Positions 9,110-17,797 of a stretch of 47,054 nt of DNA are shown piece by piece; positions within the stretch are counted from its first letter, which is position 1, and every line of letters starts with the position of its first letter. The notes beneath the pieces were generated by a model. The model saw nothing but the letters and a program-made list of their open reading frames with translations, was not told the DNA's origin and did not search any database. Made by a program: the position numbers and the translations under genes. Source of the stretch: a virus; IMG/VR virus record IMGVR_UViG_3300050821_002087, positions 1 to 47,054 of that record. One strand, written 5' to 3'.

Positions 9110-9355
9110 TTAAGCCTTAGCTTTGTTTCTTAGATCTAACAGACCTGTAATGACAAGGTCTAGATAGTATGCTCCACCATTACAATGAGCAGTATAATGG
9201 GAGTCTTTAGCTGCCTCAGGAGCCGTTGCATAGCTAAATGCCTGCTCTCTAAGTTGCTCTAATAGGTCTGTAAATGCCTCAATATAGATATCTGGCATTT
9301 CACCAAGTCGAGATGTTAGCTCAGATGGTTCTAGTATTTTAATCTGCTTTCTCAT
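9110..9355 (-). CDS. Hypothetical late protein
   Basis: 81 residues, helical and soluble (MRKQIKILEPSELTSRLGEM ... FTDLLEQLREQAFSYATA). It overlaps the preceding 55-residue gene by 17 nt. It is part of a run of four very small genes between portal and scaffold. I do not recognise a family. Confidence 0.55.
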   Translation of the reverse strand: MRKQIKILEPSELTSRLGEMPDIYIEAFTDLLEQLREQAFSYATAPEAAKDSHYTAHCNGGAYYLDLVITGLLDLRNKAKA

Positions 9356-9506
9356 TATCTTCTATAAGTTCTGACGAATCAATTAAGGCCTGAACTTCCC
9401 TAGCTTCTTCTAGGCTGTTATATCCTTGTATCTGTATTTCGCCATAGAACAGATAATAAAATGATCTTCCAGTCTTTAGGTTAAGCTTAATAATATAGGA
9501 ATTCAT
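9339..9506 (-). CDS. Small hypothetical protein
   Basis: 55 residues (MNSYIIKLNLKTGRSFYYLF ... AREVQALIDSSELI). ATG at 9506-9504 overlaps the previous stop as ATGA, which supports it as a coupled gene. Looks like a small alpha/beta protein. Confidence 0.55.
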   Translation of the reverse strand: MNSYIIKLNLKTGRSFYYLFYGEIQIQGYNSLEEAREVQALIDSSELIEDNEKAD

Positions 9507-9664
9507 GCCCAGTCTCCCCCAAATCTATGCCATTTGAATACATTGCTGAATATAAGGTTTATCCAATACCAAGGATGGAATCTTAACCAGAATTCCCGAC
9601 TCTTAACTTTAGGATCCCTGTCCTGATAAGCCTGATAGACTATTTGTCTGATATGTTCTTCCAT
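9503..9664 (-). CDS. Small hypothetical protein
   Basis: 53 residues (MEEHIRQIVYQAYQDRDPKV ... FWLRFHPWYWINLIFSNVFK), Trp/Phe-rich in the second half. Its ATG (9664-9662) overlaps the stop of the upstream gene by one base and its stop overlaps the next start as ATGA. Function unknown. Confidence 0.5.
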   Translation of the reverse strand: MEEHIRQIVYQAYQDRDPKVKSREFWLRFHPWYWINLIFSNVFKWHRFGGDWA

Positions 9665-9846
9665 TATGCTTTCACTACAGCGAATTTAGGAAACCCCAGC
9701 ATTACATCATAGGGTAGTTCTATAAAATATGAATGACCAATCATGCATCCTTCCTCCATTGGTTGACCATGCCAAACCACCTTGCAGGATTTACAATCCA
9801 ATAGAATAAGGTTGTAAAACCTCTCCCATCTCTTATCCATTCTCAT
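9664..9846 (-). CDS. Small hypothetical protein
   Basis: 60 residues (MRMDKRWERFYNLILLDCKS ... IELPYDVMLGFPKFAVV). Start overlaps the portal stop by one base (TAATG). Two Cys three apart (CKSC) but no second pair, so no clear zinc site. Function unknown. Confidence 0.5.
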   Translation of the reverse strand: MRMDKRWERFYNLILLDCKSCKVVWHGQPMEEGCMIGHSYFIELPYDVMLGFPKFAVVKA

Positions 9847-11909
9847 TATGCTGGATTAGGTTGCAATGGCTGTGCTCCAACTTTTCCAGTCTGAGCATTC
9901 TGTTGCTGTTGGACTTGGAAGGTTAAGAATTTTATCCTATTCTCTAACAGAGCCCTTGAGTCAGGGTCAGCAAAGATCTCCTTCTGAAGCTTAGGACTTC
10001 CCTTAAGGGTATTCTGAATGACCTGGAGCCTTAAAGGATAGTTCTGGCCTTGAGGAACCATAGGGGGCTCAATACCGACAGCAATCTTTGCTAAGCTATC
10101 CTGTTCATCATTGATTTCCTGTTGGCTAACTGATCCTGGAGGTCTTAGTCCATCTCTAGCTAAAACTGGATCAATAGCCTGGAAGGCATATCGGATTATG
10201 AAGTCCTTATCCACTGCTCCACTGGTATCCTGGGCAACCAATTGCCCAATAAGCTCCATTTTCTGCTCCAGCTGCTCCATATTCAGGTTCCTAGAGTCAA
10301 ATTCTATCCGAATGTCATATTCATTCTGGATATCGATCTTGCTCTGGTTAACCTGGACTCCAGTGGCTCCTGCAATCCGGTCAAACTCATCCTGACTAAG
10401 ATATTGCTGGCAAAGTTGGAACATCTGCCGGCACATTTCAGTTACTGGCAATAATGCCTGATCTACATACCTCTGCGTCCGATTTGCCACCTTGTTTGGA
10501 TCAACTCCTTCCATGGTAAGTCCCAAATAATCAGAAGCACTCTGTAGCAGGGTCATTTCAGCCTCCACAGAGTCATTGGTTTCAGGTGGAGGATTAAGCC
10601 AGCCCACATCTTGGTTTGGAGCAACAGGTATCTGGCTTGCTGGACCTATATTGTACTGCGTTCTGCCTCGATTTGCCGGGACTTTCATTGGAGGCAGGGT
10701 AGAGATACTGGTCCTGTCGATCCGGCTGTCCCTTTGGGCTTTTAGCTCGTTCTGGACGGTCTCCATGAGTTCAGGGATGCCCCTAGACTGCAATAGGTTC
10801 CTTGCCAATACCTCAAATCTGAACTCTACCAGAGGGAATTTGCCATGCTCATACTCATATGGTTCCCTTGGACCTTCAAAATCAACCATTGGATGGAAGA
10901 TTGTCTTCCACATCCTGAGTTTCTTGCCTTCCCATTCCTTAGAATATGCAGTAAATAATTCGCACAAATCCTCAACGTCATCGATAAATGCATTTTGGGT
11001 TATCCTCTGCCTCCAAGTATTGACATAAGTGCTTCCAAGGATGCTTTTCCCGACCATTGCTTGGATCTGCTTCTTAAAATCATCATCCCAGTTCTGAAGC
11101 TTAGCCCTTTCTTCAACTTCCGTAGTACTTAGGAGCTCCCGAACGACAACCCATCGAGCATCTGGGATGCAATAACTGTTGGCAGGAAGGAAAAAGTCCT
11201 CATAGAACCTCATCCCCTTAATAGCAGGCCTATTTTCCTTTAGATATTCCTGCTCATAAGTGAAGGATCCATTCTTAACCAAGTCCTTAAGGCATTTCTT
11301 AGGATTGGCTCCTCCGAAATACTGTTCAAAGACCATCTCAGCCACTTCCTTGTCTTCATCATCCAGTTCCCCTTGAGTCTCCTGTAGTCGGATAAGCAAT
11401 CCTTTAACTGAATCATCCTGGCTGGCTAATTGGATGAAATCCTGAAGAGTAATAACTACTTCATCAGTATCAATGTCCTGTCTCCAATAGACAAATCCTG
11501 CACTCAGACCGTAGCTGGCAGACCACTGCAAGGTCAGCTCTAATTCCCTAAGCCATTCTTGAGCAATCCGATTGTATAGAAAGTAATTAAGAACCTGAGC
11601 AATTACAGTAGCCTCAGTGGCATTGGCAGATTCAATTGGGACAGCCTGGAATGATGCCCGTTTGATTGCATTCATCTGCATATCGACAACTTCCTTGCAT
11701 TTACTGTCGATATATCTCTGTCGGGTATCTGCTGCTCCCTCCCATGGAAATGGTTCCTCGTCTAGGAAGTCCCTACGCTTACGTCCATCAGGGCTTTGGC
11801 CATCCCAGACACAGTACCTAGTCTCATCTGCTACCTGCCGGCTGTACAGGTATCCTGTAGCCTGCATCAGACTTCTATTAAATTGTTCCTTAAGTTCTTT
11901 TAAATCCAT
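9846..11909 (-). CDS. Portal (head-tail connector) protein, podovirus type
   Basis: 687 residues. The N-terminus has FPWEGAADTRQRYIDSK and VDMQMNAIKRASFQAVP, features of P22/SU10-like portals. The middle is rich in acidic and aromatic residues, and the C-terminal part has helix-rich segments (EQLEQKMELIGQLVAQD; AFQAIDPVLARDGL) and a Gln-rich end. Size and place between terminase and scaffold match a dodecameric portal through which DNA is packaged and ejected. It starts with ATG overlapping the previous TAA by one base. Confidence 0.85.
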   Translation of the reverse strand: MDLKELKEQFNRSLMQATGYLYSRQVADETRYCVWDGQSPDGRKRRDFLDEEPFPWEGAADTRQRYIDSKCKEVVDMQMNAIKRASFQAVPIESANATEATVIAQVLNYFLYNRIAQEWLRELELTLQWSASYGLSAGFVYWRQDIDTDEVVITLQDFIQLASQDDSVKGLLIRLQETQGELDDEDKEVAEMVFEQYFGGANPKKCLKDLVKNGSFTYEQEYLKENRPAIKGMRFYEDFFLPANSYCIPDARWVVVRELLSTTEVEERAKLQNWDDDFKKQIQAMVGKSILGSTYVNTWRQRITQNAFIDDVEDLCELFTAYSKEWEGKKLRMWKTIFHPMVDFEGPREPYEYEHGKFPLVEFRFEVLARNLLQSRGIPELMETVQNELKAQRDSRIDRTSISTLPPMKVPANRGRTQYNIGPASQIPVAPNQDVGWLNPPPETNDSVEAEMTLLQSASDYLGLTMEGVDPNKVANRTQRYVDQALLPVTEMCRQMFQLCQQYLSQDEFDRIAGATGVQVNQSKIDIQNEYDIRIEFDSRNLNMEQLEQKMELIGQLVAQDTSGAVDKDFIIRYAFQAIDPVLARDGLRPPGSVSQQEINDEQDSLAKIAVGIEPPMVPQGQNYPLRLQVIQNTLKGSPKLQKEIFADPDSRALLENRIKFLTFQVQQQQNAQTGKVGAQPLQPNPA

Positions 11910-12130
11910 TACCGACTCACTCTCGTACTATTGAAGAAGACTCTCTTGATCTCGTCCTTGTGAAAATACCGTCGGCCAGTCTTCTTTGGCTGAACCCATT
12001 TAATCAGTCCTGCCATTACACAGGAATCAAAGTCTCTGGCTGTAACTCCCAGCCAACGAATACAGTCCCGACGCCTAAGCAGGATCTTGTCCGGCTCAGT
12101 GTTGGCTGGTGTTAAAATTGGTCTAGGCAT
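11909..12130 (-). CDS. Small MerR-like helix-turn-helix protein
   Basis: 73 residues. LLRRRDCIRWLGVTARDFDS followed by GLIKWVQPKKTGRRYFHKDE is a MerR/HTH_17-type winged helix pattern (helix-turn-helix, then a beta wing ending in a basic Arg-Arg-Tyr). It lies between terminase and portal genes. It may be a packaging accessory, a small-terminase-like DNA-binding protein, or a late regulator. Confidence 0.65.
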   Translation of the reverse strand: MPRPILTPANTEPDKILLRRRDCIRWLGVTARDFDSCVMAGLIKWVQPKKTGRRYFHKDEIKRVFFNSTRVSR

Positions 12131-12133
12131 GAT

Positions 12134-12412
12134 TTATAAAGGAAGTTCCACTCCAACCCATTCAGCTATCTTTTTTAAGTATTTAACCTTATCCTCCATC
12201 TCGCAATCGGGTTGACCAGTCTCCTCGTCATAGATTTTGGCCTTAACGAGAACATCCCTAAGAAGTTCAATTTCTTTCTTTAGCTTGGCAAATTCCTCCT
12301 TTGACACTTCTGGGACATAAGGATTAACGGTTTGTCCCAATAAAGTGGTATATGGATATTGATTAGGAAGCCATTGATTGGCGTAGTCCCCCACATTGCT
12401 TACCATGCACAT
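12134..12412 (-). CDS. Hypothetical protein downstream of terminase
   Basis: 92 residues. N-terminus VGDYANQWLPNQYPYTTLLG is aromatic and polar. The second half is a charged coiled coil (VSKEEFAKLKKEIELLRDVL). Three nt separate it from the terminase stop. Small coiled-coil proteins of this kind are common between terminase and portal; no role is assigned. Confidence 0.6.
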   Translation of the reverse strand: MCMVSNVGDYANQWLPNQYPYTTLLGQTVNPYVPEVSKEEFAKLKKEIELLRDVLVKAKIYDEETGQPDCEMEDKVKYLKKIAEWVGVELPL

Positions 12413-12415
12413 AAA

Positions 12416-14008
12416 CTAATAATACTTTCTAACTGATCTTTCTTTCTCTTCACTGACTGGCTCTACATATCCAATCCTGGCAGTAACAGCATACCTGATT
12501 ACATCAATGCAATCCTTGGTAGCCCCTTCCTTGCCATCCTCCCCAGTCCATTCCTTCATAGCAAATATCAGGTTTGGACAAGCCTCCGATATGTAAAGCT
12601 TAGGCTGATTAAGACTGGTTAACTCTTCAGTCTGATTCCAATCCAATAGATTGTTTATCAGGTCTATTCCCTCCCCAATTGAATCTGTGGGTGAAGGATT
12701 GAAGAATAGCCCAATGTTAGAGCATTCCTCTAGAAGGGTTGTAGAATATTCCCGACTAAGAGTACTAGCTTGAGAATATCTGCTATCAATGATCCTGTCC
12801 TGAATCTCTTCCTTATTATCTATCTCAAGCCTATCTATTTCGTCTTTATATCTTTGGAGACCCCACCCAAAGCTTCTCTGAGCTGGGCCTTTGCAACCAT
12901 CATGCAAGCGCCCATGAGGTTCAGCCCAATCCCCAGGATCACCAATACCAGGGATGTAGGATCCAGGACTTGGCCACTCCCTGTAAAAAGTAACCCTTTC
13001 GAGTTCATCAACGATACACCAAGCCATAAACCAGTTCCGACCAGAACAAGGATCAACGATATGATATCGAGTACCTTTTCTCGGAACCTTATCAGCTGGG
13101 ATAATGTGAATCTTTTCATCAAATTTAGGGAACCTTTGGACTGCTGCTCTAGTCGGGATTCCATAGGCTCTACAGAGAATGTCTGATCTGTTGGCTCCCT
13201 CTAGAGTTTTCCTAAGATTATCGTAACCTCCGAAGGGATTATCTGATGTATGGAAGTATACGATTCTAGAATGCTTACGCTTACAGGCCTGCACTCTCGG
13301 GACAGTTTCCTTATCGCCCAAAATAGGAGCAGGAGCAGTCTTAATCGTCCTGGCTCCTTGAAGATATCCTTTAACCGTAGGTGTATATCCCTCCACTGGC
13401 GTGAAGGTGACGAGAAGTTCTCCTCCGCGGGTAACAAGTCTATACCTGATCGTTTCAATCCAATCTTGTGGAACCAATTCATCGCACCAAACAAAATCTA
13501 CTTCACCACCTTCAATGGTATTAATATCCTGACTGTAATGTCTAAAGAAACACTGTGATCCATTGGGGAGAACAAAGGTTCCATCACTGAAACCATTCTT
13601 TTGAGAGTAACTTATATTTGTTACCCGACTCTTCTTAATCTCCTTAAGCTCCCTAGGGATATACTTAAAGACGGCCGGCTGCTGCATCTGAATTGAATTG
13701 TCATGGTTAGTCTGGAAACACCAAACTCGACAATCAGGTTTCCTTGCCAGATGATACAGGGTTCTGGCAGCAGCATATTCAGTCTTACTAGCCCTGTTAC
13801 CTCCCAGTATTAGAATATCCTTTACCCCAGTCTCATAGAGTCCATCTGCCTCTGTCCAGATGTCAGGTCTAAACCCATACCTGTAAGGATCTTCTTTCTC
13901 TAGTCTTATCCTTTCTTCTCTAGCCTCTAGAAACCCGGCTACTCCATCTGGATCTGCTTCAAATGCTTCCCTGGAAGGAATTGGATATACTGGATGCTCT
14001 GTGATCAA
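12416..14008 (-). CDS. terL: Terminase large subunit
   Basis: 530 residues. Walker A ILILGGNRASKT (Gly69-Thr76), Walker B VDFVWCDE (170-177), and a nuclease domain starting near HIVDPCSG (Asp319). It is the ATP-driven motor and nuclease that packages DNA into the procapsid through the portal. The only start codon that keeps the full N-terminus is TTG at 14008-14006, which has no Shine-Dalgarno sequence and lies at the end of a terminator T-tract. No ATG, GTG or TTG follows before Walker A. The real start, or how this gene is translated, is therefore uncertain, but the gene identity is not. Confidence 0.92.
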   Translation of the reverse strand: MITEHPVYPIPSREAFEADPDGVAGFLEAREERIRLEKEDPYRYGFRPDIWTEADGLYETGVKDILILGGNRASKTEYAAARTLYHLARKPDCRVWCFQTNHDNSIQMQQPAVFKYIPRELKEIKKSRVTNISYSQKNGFSDGTFVLPNGSQCFFRHYSQDINTIEGGEVDFVWCDELVPQDWIETIRYRLVTRGGELLVTFTPVEGYTPTVKGYLQGARTIKTAPAPILGDKETVPRVQACKRKHSRIVYFHTSDNPFGGYDNLRKTLEGANRSDILCRAYGIPTRAAVQRFPKFDEKIHIIPADKVPRKGTRYHIVDPCSGRNWFMAWCIVDELERVTFYREWPSPGSYIPGIGDPGDWAEPHGRLHDGCKGPAQRSFGWGLQRYKDEIDRLEIDNKEEIQDRIIDSRYSQASTLSREYSTTLLEECSNIGLFFNPSPTDSIGEGIDLINNLLDWNQTEELTSLNQPKLYISEACPNLIFAMKEWTGEDGKEGATKDCIDVIRYAVTARIGYVEPVSEEKERSVRKYY

Positions 14009-14049
14009 AAAAAGATGCCAGGTTTTGATTCTTAAGAGGACAACCTGGC
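14007..14049 (-). terminator. Rho-independent terminator directly upstream of terL
   Basis: On the - strand GCCAGGTT (14049-14042) pairs perfectly with AACCTGGC (14024-14017) across a 17-nt loop, followed by ATC and seven T (14013-14007). It would end transcription of the 14.2-20.9 kb genes unless antitermination operates, and it touches the terL start. Confidence 0.75.
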
Positions 14050-14184
14050 TAACCCCTCGGACAAATTAATCTATGCTTTTGTTTAACCTATTGCGAGAAT
14101 GCACATCTAAGCCCCGACTCTTAGATCTTATTCCTCTGTAGGAATTCAGATTAATCTATCTTACTTACTTATTTTGGGGAAAAT

Positions 14185-14433
14185 CTAGTATCTAAATTCT
14201 GACAACTGATCCCCAGATGGATAAACAGCTCCATGGGATTTTAGCCATACAATGAAATCCATATACTTAATTGCAACAGGATATACGTCCTGCGAACAGT
14301 AAACTTCTCCATACCATTTGTCCCAAGCCTTCTTCTCCTCTCCCAGATCCATTCCATCAGGGATCATCAGGTGCTCTGTAGAATCATTCTCTCCAGAACA
14401 ACATGACTCTGAAATTATGGCGTAAAGTTTCAT
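14185..14433 (-). CDS. Hypothetical protein
   Basis: 82 residues, acidic and Cys-containing (LYAIISESCCSGENDSTEHL ... VYPVAIKYMDFIVWLKSHGA). Start overlaps the stop of the beta-helix gene as ATGA. It is last before the 176-nt gap that holds the terminator. Function unknown. Confidence 0.5.
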   Translation of the reverse strand: MKLYAIISESCCSGENDSTEHLMIPDGMDLGEEKKAWDKWYGEVYCSQDVYPVAIKYMDFIVWLKSHGAVYPSGDQLSEFRY

Positions 14434-15959
14434 TGTACCGTAATCGGCGACGGACTGGTTATAGTTATCACCTTACTGGTAGTGCCTGATTTAATGGTAA
14501 CCGTAGCCTTGTAAACAGTTGGTGTAGGCGTTGCCGTTGGCGTAGGAGTAGCAGTAGGTGTTGGTGTTGGGGTAGGAGTGGAAGTAGGAGTCGGTATAGG
14601 GGTTGGAGTAGGCGTAGGACTTGGACCACCACCAGTACCTGATACAGCATACTGAGCGTGCAAAGGATGAGGATAAGTATAAGGTGCCCAAGTAGGATGT
14701 GCCACATTAAGGTAATAATCCCTGCCTTGCTGTAGATATGTAGAGATTACCTGTCCATTATTGCAATTGTCCGGAAGATAGGTCTGGGTTTGTATATAGC
14801 CAGGATCAGTAACCTCTGTTCCAGTGTTATTCCAGACATAGATAGGCTCTAGGATTGCACCAATTCCATCTGCACCAAATTCACCTGGAGAAGATCCTCC
14901 GACAAGTCGATTGGCGTTTGTGTCGTCTCCGTTGCCCCAAGTTGCCGAGCTGTTAGCTGACCAGCCCCATCCTGTTTGACGTGGTGCTGGATAAGCTAGA
15001 GGGCAAAATGTTCCTCCTACTCCATCGTTCATTCCACGAGTGACACTAAAGACATTTAACTGAAAGCCACATTTATAAGGAATATGATCAACTGCGTTTC
15101 CGGTTATAACTCCAGTTCCACCTCGGCATTCAAACCAGTAATTGAGGTTCATTGGGTTATTGGCCGAAACAGTAAAGGTGTTGTTGTAAATCTCCCAATG
15201 CCGGACTCCATAGATACTCGTCTCTTGCCCATGGCTACTTAGAGCAGTATCCTGCATCGTGTTGTAGCGCCAGACAACCCTGGAGTTATCATCGTAATTG
15301 CAAATATTCTCTGCATTGTAGAACTTGCAATTCTCAACGTAGGAATTACTTAACCCAGTTGTATCCCGAACTCCTAGAGTATCACTAGTATTCCATCCAG
15401 AATACCCATATTTCTGTGCCCTAAACTGTATTCCACCTGCACCAGTTTTGCCACTACCTGTAAAGCTGGAATTCCAGATAATGATTCCATTATCATTACA
15501 GTTGAGTGAATACTCATAGACTCCATTCTGATCGAACGAGCAATCATGAACCAATACAGTATAGCTGCCCGTACTGGCTCTATCCACAGACATAATGAAT
15601 GCCTGTCCTCCTGCGTTGTTGGCTATCTGGATAAAATTGAGCCAGTAGATATTTACGTTGCCACCAGTTGAGCCAGTTACGTTTATCATGGCACTGCTGC
15701 CATTATTGTTTTGAATCGTAACTCCAGTAGCGTCTGCTCCAGCTAATGTGATTGCATTAGTGATGTTCAGATTACCAGTCCATGAATAAGTTCCATCAGG
15801 GATCACTACCGTGACTGTTCCATTGTCAGGAGCTGCAGAGCAGGCAGCTTGTACATCAGCTTGTGAACCATCCGTTAGGTATGTGTTACCCGATACAGTG
15901 TATGAATATCCAGCCGCTGCGAACAGCATCGATAAGGACAATAAAATAAATTTCTTCAT
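14430..15959 (-). CDS. Exported right-handed beta-helix protein with Pro-Thr linker
   Basis: 509 residues. A Sec signal peptide (MKKFILLSLSMLFAAAGYSY) is followed by a pectate-lyase-superfamily-like beta-helix: repeated Asn/Gly-rich coils such as NIYWLNFIQIANNAGGQAF, VLVHDCSFDQNGVYEYS and VENCKFYNAENICNYDDNSR. A Pro-Thr linker and a short beta C-terminus (KATVTIKSGTTSKVIT) follow. A signal peptide means secretion or surface display by the infected or lysogenic cell, which is unusual for a virion depolymerase. The architecture resembles bacterial cell-surface proteins. It could be a moron that alters the host surface or digests polysaccharide. The enzyme type is not assigned. Confidence 0.7.
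   Translation of the reverse strand: MKKFILLSLSMLFAAAGYSYTVSGNTYLTDGSQADVQAACSAAPDNGTVTVVIPDGTYSWTGNLNITNAITLAGADATGVTIQNNNGSSAMINVTGSTGGNVNIYWLNFIQIANNAGGQAFIMSVDRASTGSYTVLVHDCSFDQNGVYEYSLNCNDNGIIIWNSSFTGSGKTGAGGIQFRAQKYGYSGWNTSDTLGVRDTTGLSNSYVENCKFYNAENICNYDDNSRVVWRYNTMQDTALSSHGQETSIYGVRHWEIYNNTFTVSANNPMNLNYWFECRGGTGVITGNAVDHIPYKCGFQLNVFSVTRGMNDGVGGTFCPLAYPAPRQTGWGWSANSSATWGNGDDTNANRLVGGSSPGEFGADGIGAILEPIYVWNNTGTEVTDPGYIQTQTYLPDNCNNGQVISTYLQQGRDYYLNVAHPTWAPYTYPHPLHAQYAVSGTGGGPSPTPTPTPIPTPTSTPTPTPTPTATPTPTATPTPTVYKATVTIKSGTTSKVITITSPSPITVQ
14517..14622 (-). repeat. Degenerate hexanucleotide repeat encoding a Pro-Thr linker
   Basis: About 100 nt of CCN ACN repeats, with occasional Ile, Ser and Ala codons, encode alternating Pro-Thr in the beta-helix protein. 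Such arrays change length by slippage and act as extended linkers in secreted proteins. Confidence 0.85.
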
Positions 15960-16744
15960 GGATTATATGTAAATTGCTTAGTCTTACGTCCCTCCCAATT
16001 GGCTCCCATCTGAGCATCTTCTGATTCTAAGTGATACCCAATTATCTCAGGAATCATTGCCCGATGGCTTCTGGGCCAATGTTGAGCAAATAGAAAGTCT
16101 TCTCTGCCAGCATCCTTATGCCCCTCAGGATAACAGTTGATCCCTGATACTTCAGGATTCCACATCTGAAAAAATCCAATAGGTACATATCCAGATCCAC
16201 CCTTCATGACTCTAGTCCCGACTGGGAATGCATTCAGATGCACCCAGGAGTCATTCTCATGCTGTAACTGAGGATAGGATCTAAACTCATCAAAGGCTGC
16301 ATATCCCTTTACATTGAATCTATCGATCCCATAGATATTAGTCGGATCTAAATTAGCCTTCTCTATCAGTCCTCTAGTCTGAGGAGGTAGAAGTATATCT
16401 GCATCTAGATGTACTGCCCAACAGGATAAGCTTAAAGCCTCTAACCCCTCATTGATGGCAGCTCCCTTACAGAACTCTTTCCAACGGGATCTAATGGCAT
16501 CTGTCTGGATACATTGTACATGATGATACTCACAAATCCTTTGAGTCTTCCTATCCTCGGGACTTGTCACTACTACAAGCCTATCAAAGACAAACTTGTT
16601 GGCAGGGACTGTGTGAGCTAGAAAGTCATGATACTGATCACAGATGATTACTGCCTCAATCTTAAATGGTACCTGTATAGTTCTAGGTCCATCTAGATTG
16701 GCTTTCCCATCTTCACATTTACAAGGATCACAATACATCTTCAA
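15956..16744 (-). CDS. Glycosyltransferase-like protein (GT-A fold)
   Basis: 262 residues. After a Cys-rich N-terminus (YCDPCKCEDG) comes a GT-A-like region: AVIICDQYHDFLAHTVP, RLVVVTSPEDRKT and a DXD motif in AVHLDADILLP (Asp114-Asp116), the nucleotide-sugar and metal site of this fold. Its stop overlaps the start of the exported beta-helix gene, so the two are coupled. Together they may change the host surface (receptor masking) or glycosylate a phage or host component. No acceptor is known. Confidence 0.7.
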   Translation of the reverse strand: MKMYCDPCKCEDGKANLDGPRTIQVPFKIEAVIICDQYHDFLAHTVPANKFVFDRLVVVTSPEDRKTQRICEYHHVQCIQTDAIRSRWKEFCKGAAINEGLEALSLSCWAVHLDADILLPPQTRGLIEKANLDPTNIYGIDRFNVKGYAAFDEFRSYPQLQHENDSWVHLNAFPVGTRVMKGGSGYVPIGFFQMWNPEVSGINCYPEGHKDAGREDFLFAQHWPRSHRAMIPEIIGYHLESEDAQMGANWEGRKTKQFTYNP

Positions 16745-17178
16745 TACTTACCCTTAAACCTAGGTAATGGTTGATCTGCATAGTAAATAGGTAATCCATT
16801 AGGATCCTTCTTTACCTTGATTGACATTCCAGGAACAAACCTAGCATTTGTCTGTACCCGAATCCTGATCTCTTCACCCTCCAAGTCAGCTATCAAGAGC
16901 TTCCTATTAGTAGGGCTAGCCAGCTTTATCTTGGCTATAGAGCCCTTTTCTTTAATCTCTGTTATCTGGATGCCTAAAAGACTAGAAAGCTTCTCTAATC
17001 CAGTCCTAGAGAGTTTAACGGCCTCTCCTGGAGTCCATGACCAATCCTCATCCTTAACCAATGATTCTTTCCGAATCTGCTTAATGTCTTCCCGATCCAG
17101 TCCATACCTGGAGCAAAAGTCTGGTTCCGTTAAAGTTATTGGTTCAGTGTTCACCCAGTTCCTTAAGTAGGTCATCAA
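16741..17178 (-). CDS. Hypothetical protein with possible HTH and beta-barrel parts
   Basis: 145 residues. N-terminal half: TEPDFCSRYGLDREDIKQIR could be a helix-turn-helix. C-terminal half: beta-rich and basic (KIKLASPTNRKLLIADLEGE, IRIRVQTNARFVPGMSIKVK), resembling a small barrel. Overlaps the next gene's start and the previous stop, consistent with an operon. A nucleic-acid-binding role is only a guess. Confidence 0.5.
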   Translation of the reverse strand: MMTYLRNWVNTEPITLTEPDFCSRYGLDREDIKQIRKESLVKDEDWSWTPGEAVKLSRTGLEKLSSLLGIQITEIKEKGSIAKIKLASPTNRKLLIADLEGEEIRIRVQTNARFVPGMSIKVKKDPNGLPIYYADQPLPRFKGKY

Positions 17179-17374
17179 CCATTGATATTGATCCTAGCCG
17201 GCTGCTGTCATTCAATAGCTTCAACGTTGAGATCAATTTAGGATAAGCATTGCAGGCATGGAGGATGTAAGCTTCATCACTGTCATGAAAGTACTCTCCC
17301 TTAATGCAATCAAAGCGAGACGGTAGAGATTGCCAAGGCAATTGAGATTCAGGTTTATTGTTGATCTGATCCAT
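17144..17374 (-). CDS. Hypothetical protein
   Basis: 76 residues, soluble and helical (LPSRFDCIKGEYFHDSDEAY ... LLNDSSRLGSISMVDDLLKE). It begins after a 177-nt non-coding gap and overlaps the next gene by 35 nt. I do not recognise it. Confidence 0.5.
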   Translation of the reverse strand: MDQINNKPESQLPWQSLPSRFDCIKGEYFHDSDEAYILHACNAYPKLISTLKLLNDSSRLGSISMVDDLLKELGEH

Positions 17375-17551
17375 TACTGTTAAGTCAATTGAAGATCTGG
17401 TTAAATCTTGTCAGTTACCTTTTAATTTTTTTTGGAAGGGTTTGATCGGCAAGGGGATTGGTCACCATCCTTCATTGAACCCCCTCCTCCCCTCAAATTG
17501 GTCCATAAGATCATACAATAACGGTCATGCATAACAGATAGTTGTTGATTA
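17375..17551. other. 177-nt intergenic region
   Basis: No convincing gene. The - strand carries a purine-rich stretch GGGGAGGAGGGGG (about 17479-17492) and a promoter-like TTGATA, 16 nt, TATGCA arrangement upstream of the 17144-17374 gene. A 36-codon ATG frame (17532-17422) lacks a ribosome-binding site. An internal late promoter is possible. Confidence 0.35.
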
Positions 17552-17797
17552 TCAATGACTTACAACTATTTGGCTGTGGAACATTGGATTGTAGTACTGT
17601 ATTGACTGATTGGACAAGCAGATCGGATACCCTGTTGTATTGCCTTGCCCGACATTAATTAATGACTGATTAATCAATAATTGCCTTGTTGAGCTTATGC
17701 CTGTGGATTCCGTTATTGATTCAGATATAGATCTATTCAGTATCTCAAGCCTGGCCTTAAGTCCTGATTGCTGATCCTGATAATCCTTGATATTCAC
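17552..17797 (-). CDS. Hypothetical protein, GTG start
   Basis: 81 residues, polar, Ser/Gln/Asn-rich (LKARLEILNRSISESITEST ... LLINQSLINVGQGNTTGYPI). The GTG start overlaps the previous TGA (GTGA). No recognised domain. The composition looks weaker as a coding sequence than its neighbours. Confidence 0.4.
   Translation of the reverse strand: MNIKDYQDQQSGLKARLEILNRSISESITESTGISSTRQLLINQSLINVGQGNTTGYPICLSNQSIQYYNPMFHSQIVVSH

Noticed and set aside
10576-11028. 150-residue open frame on the + strand
   Set aside because: Antisense to the portal gene; no start signal and no recognisable motif.
12770-13186. Open frames on both strands inside terminase
   Set aside because: They overlap the terminase coding sequence in other frames; terminase motifs are intact through the region.
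14517-14622. Tandem repeat as a CRISPR-like or regulatory array
   Set aside because: The repeat unit is 6 nt, degenerate at third codon positions and in frame; it simply encodes Pro-Thr. No CRISPR array was seen in the window.
17422-17532. 36-residue frame with a Gly4 run as a possible peptide substrate for YcaO-TfuA
   Set aside because: No ribosome-binding site, 21 kb from the pair, and the Gly run results from the purine-rich DNA stretch; no conservation evidence is available.
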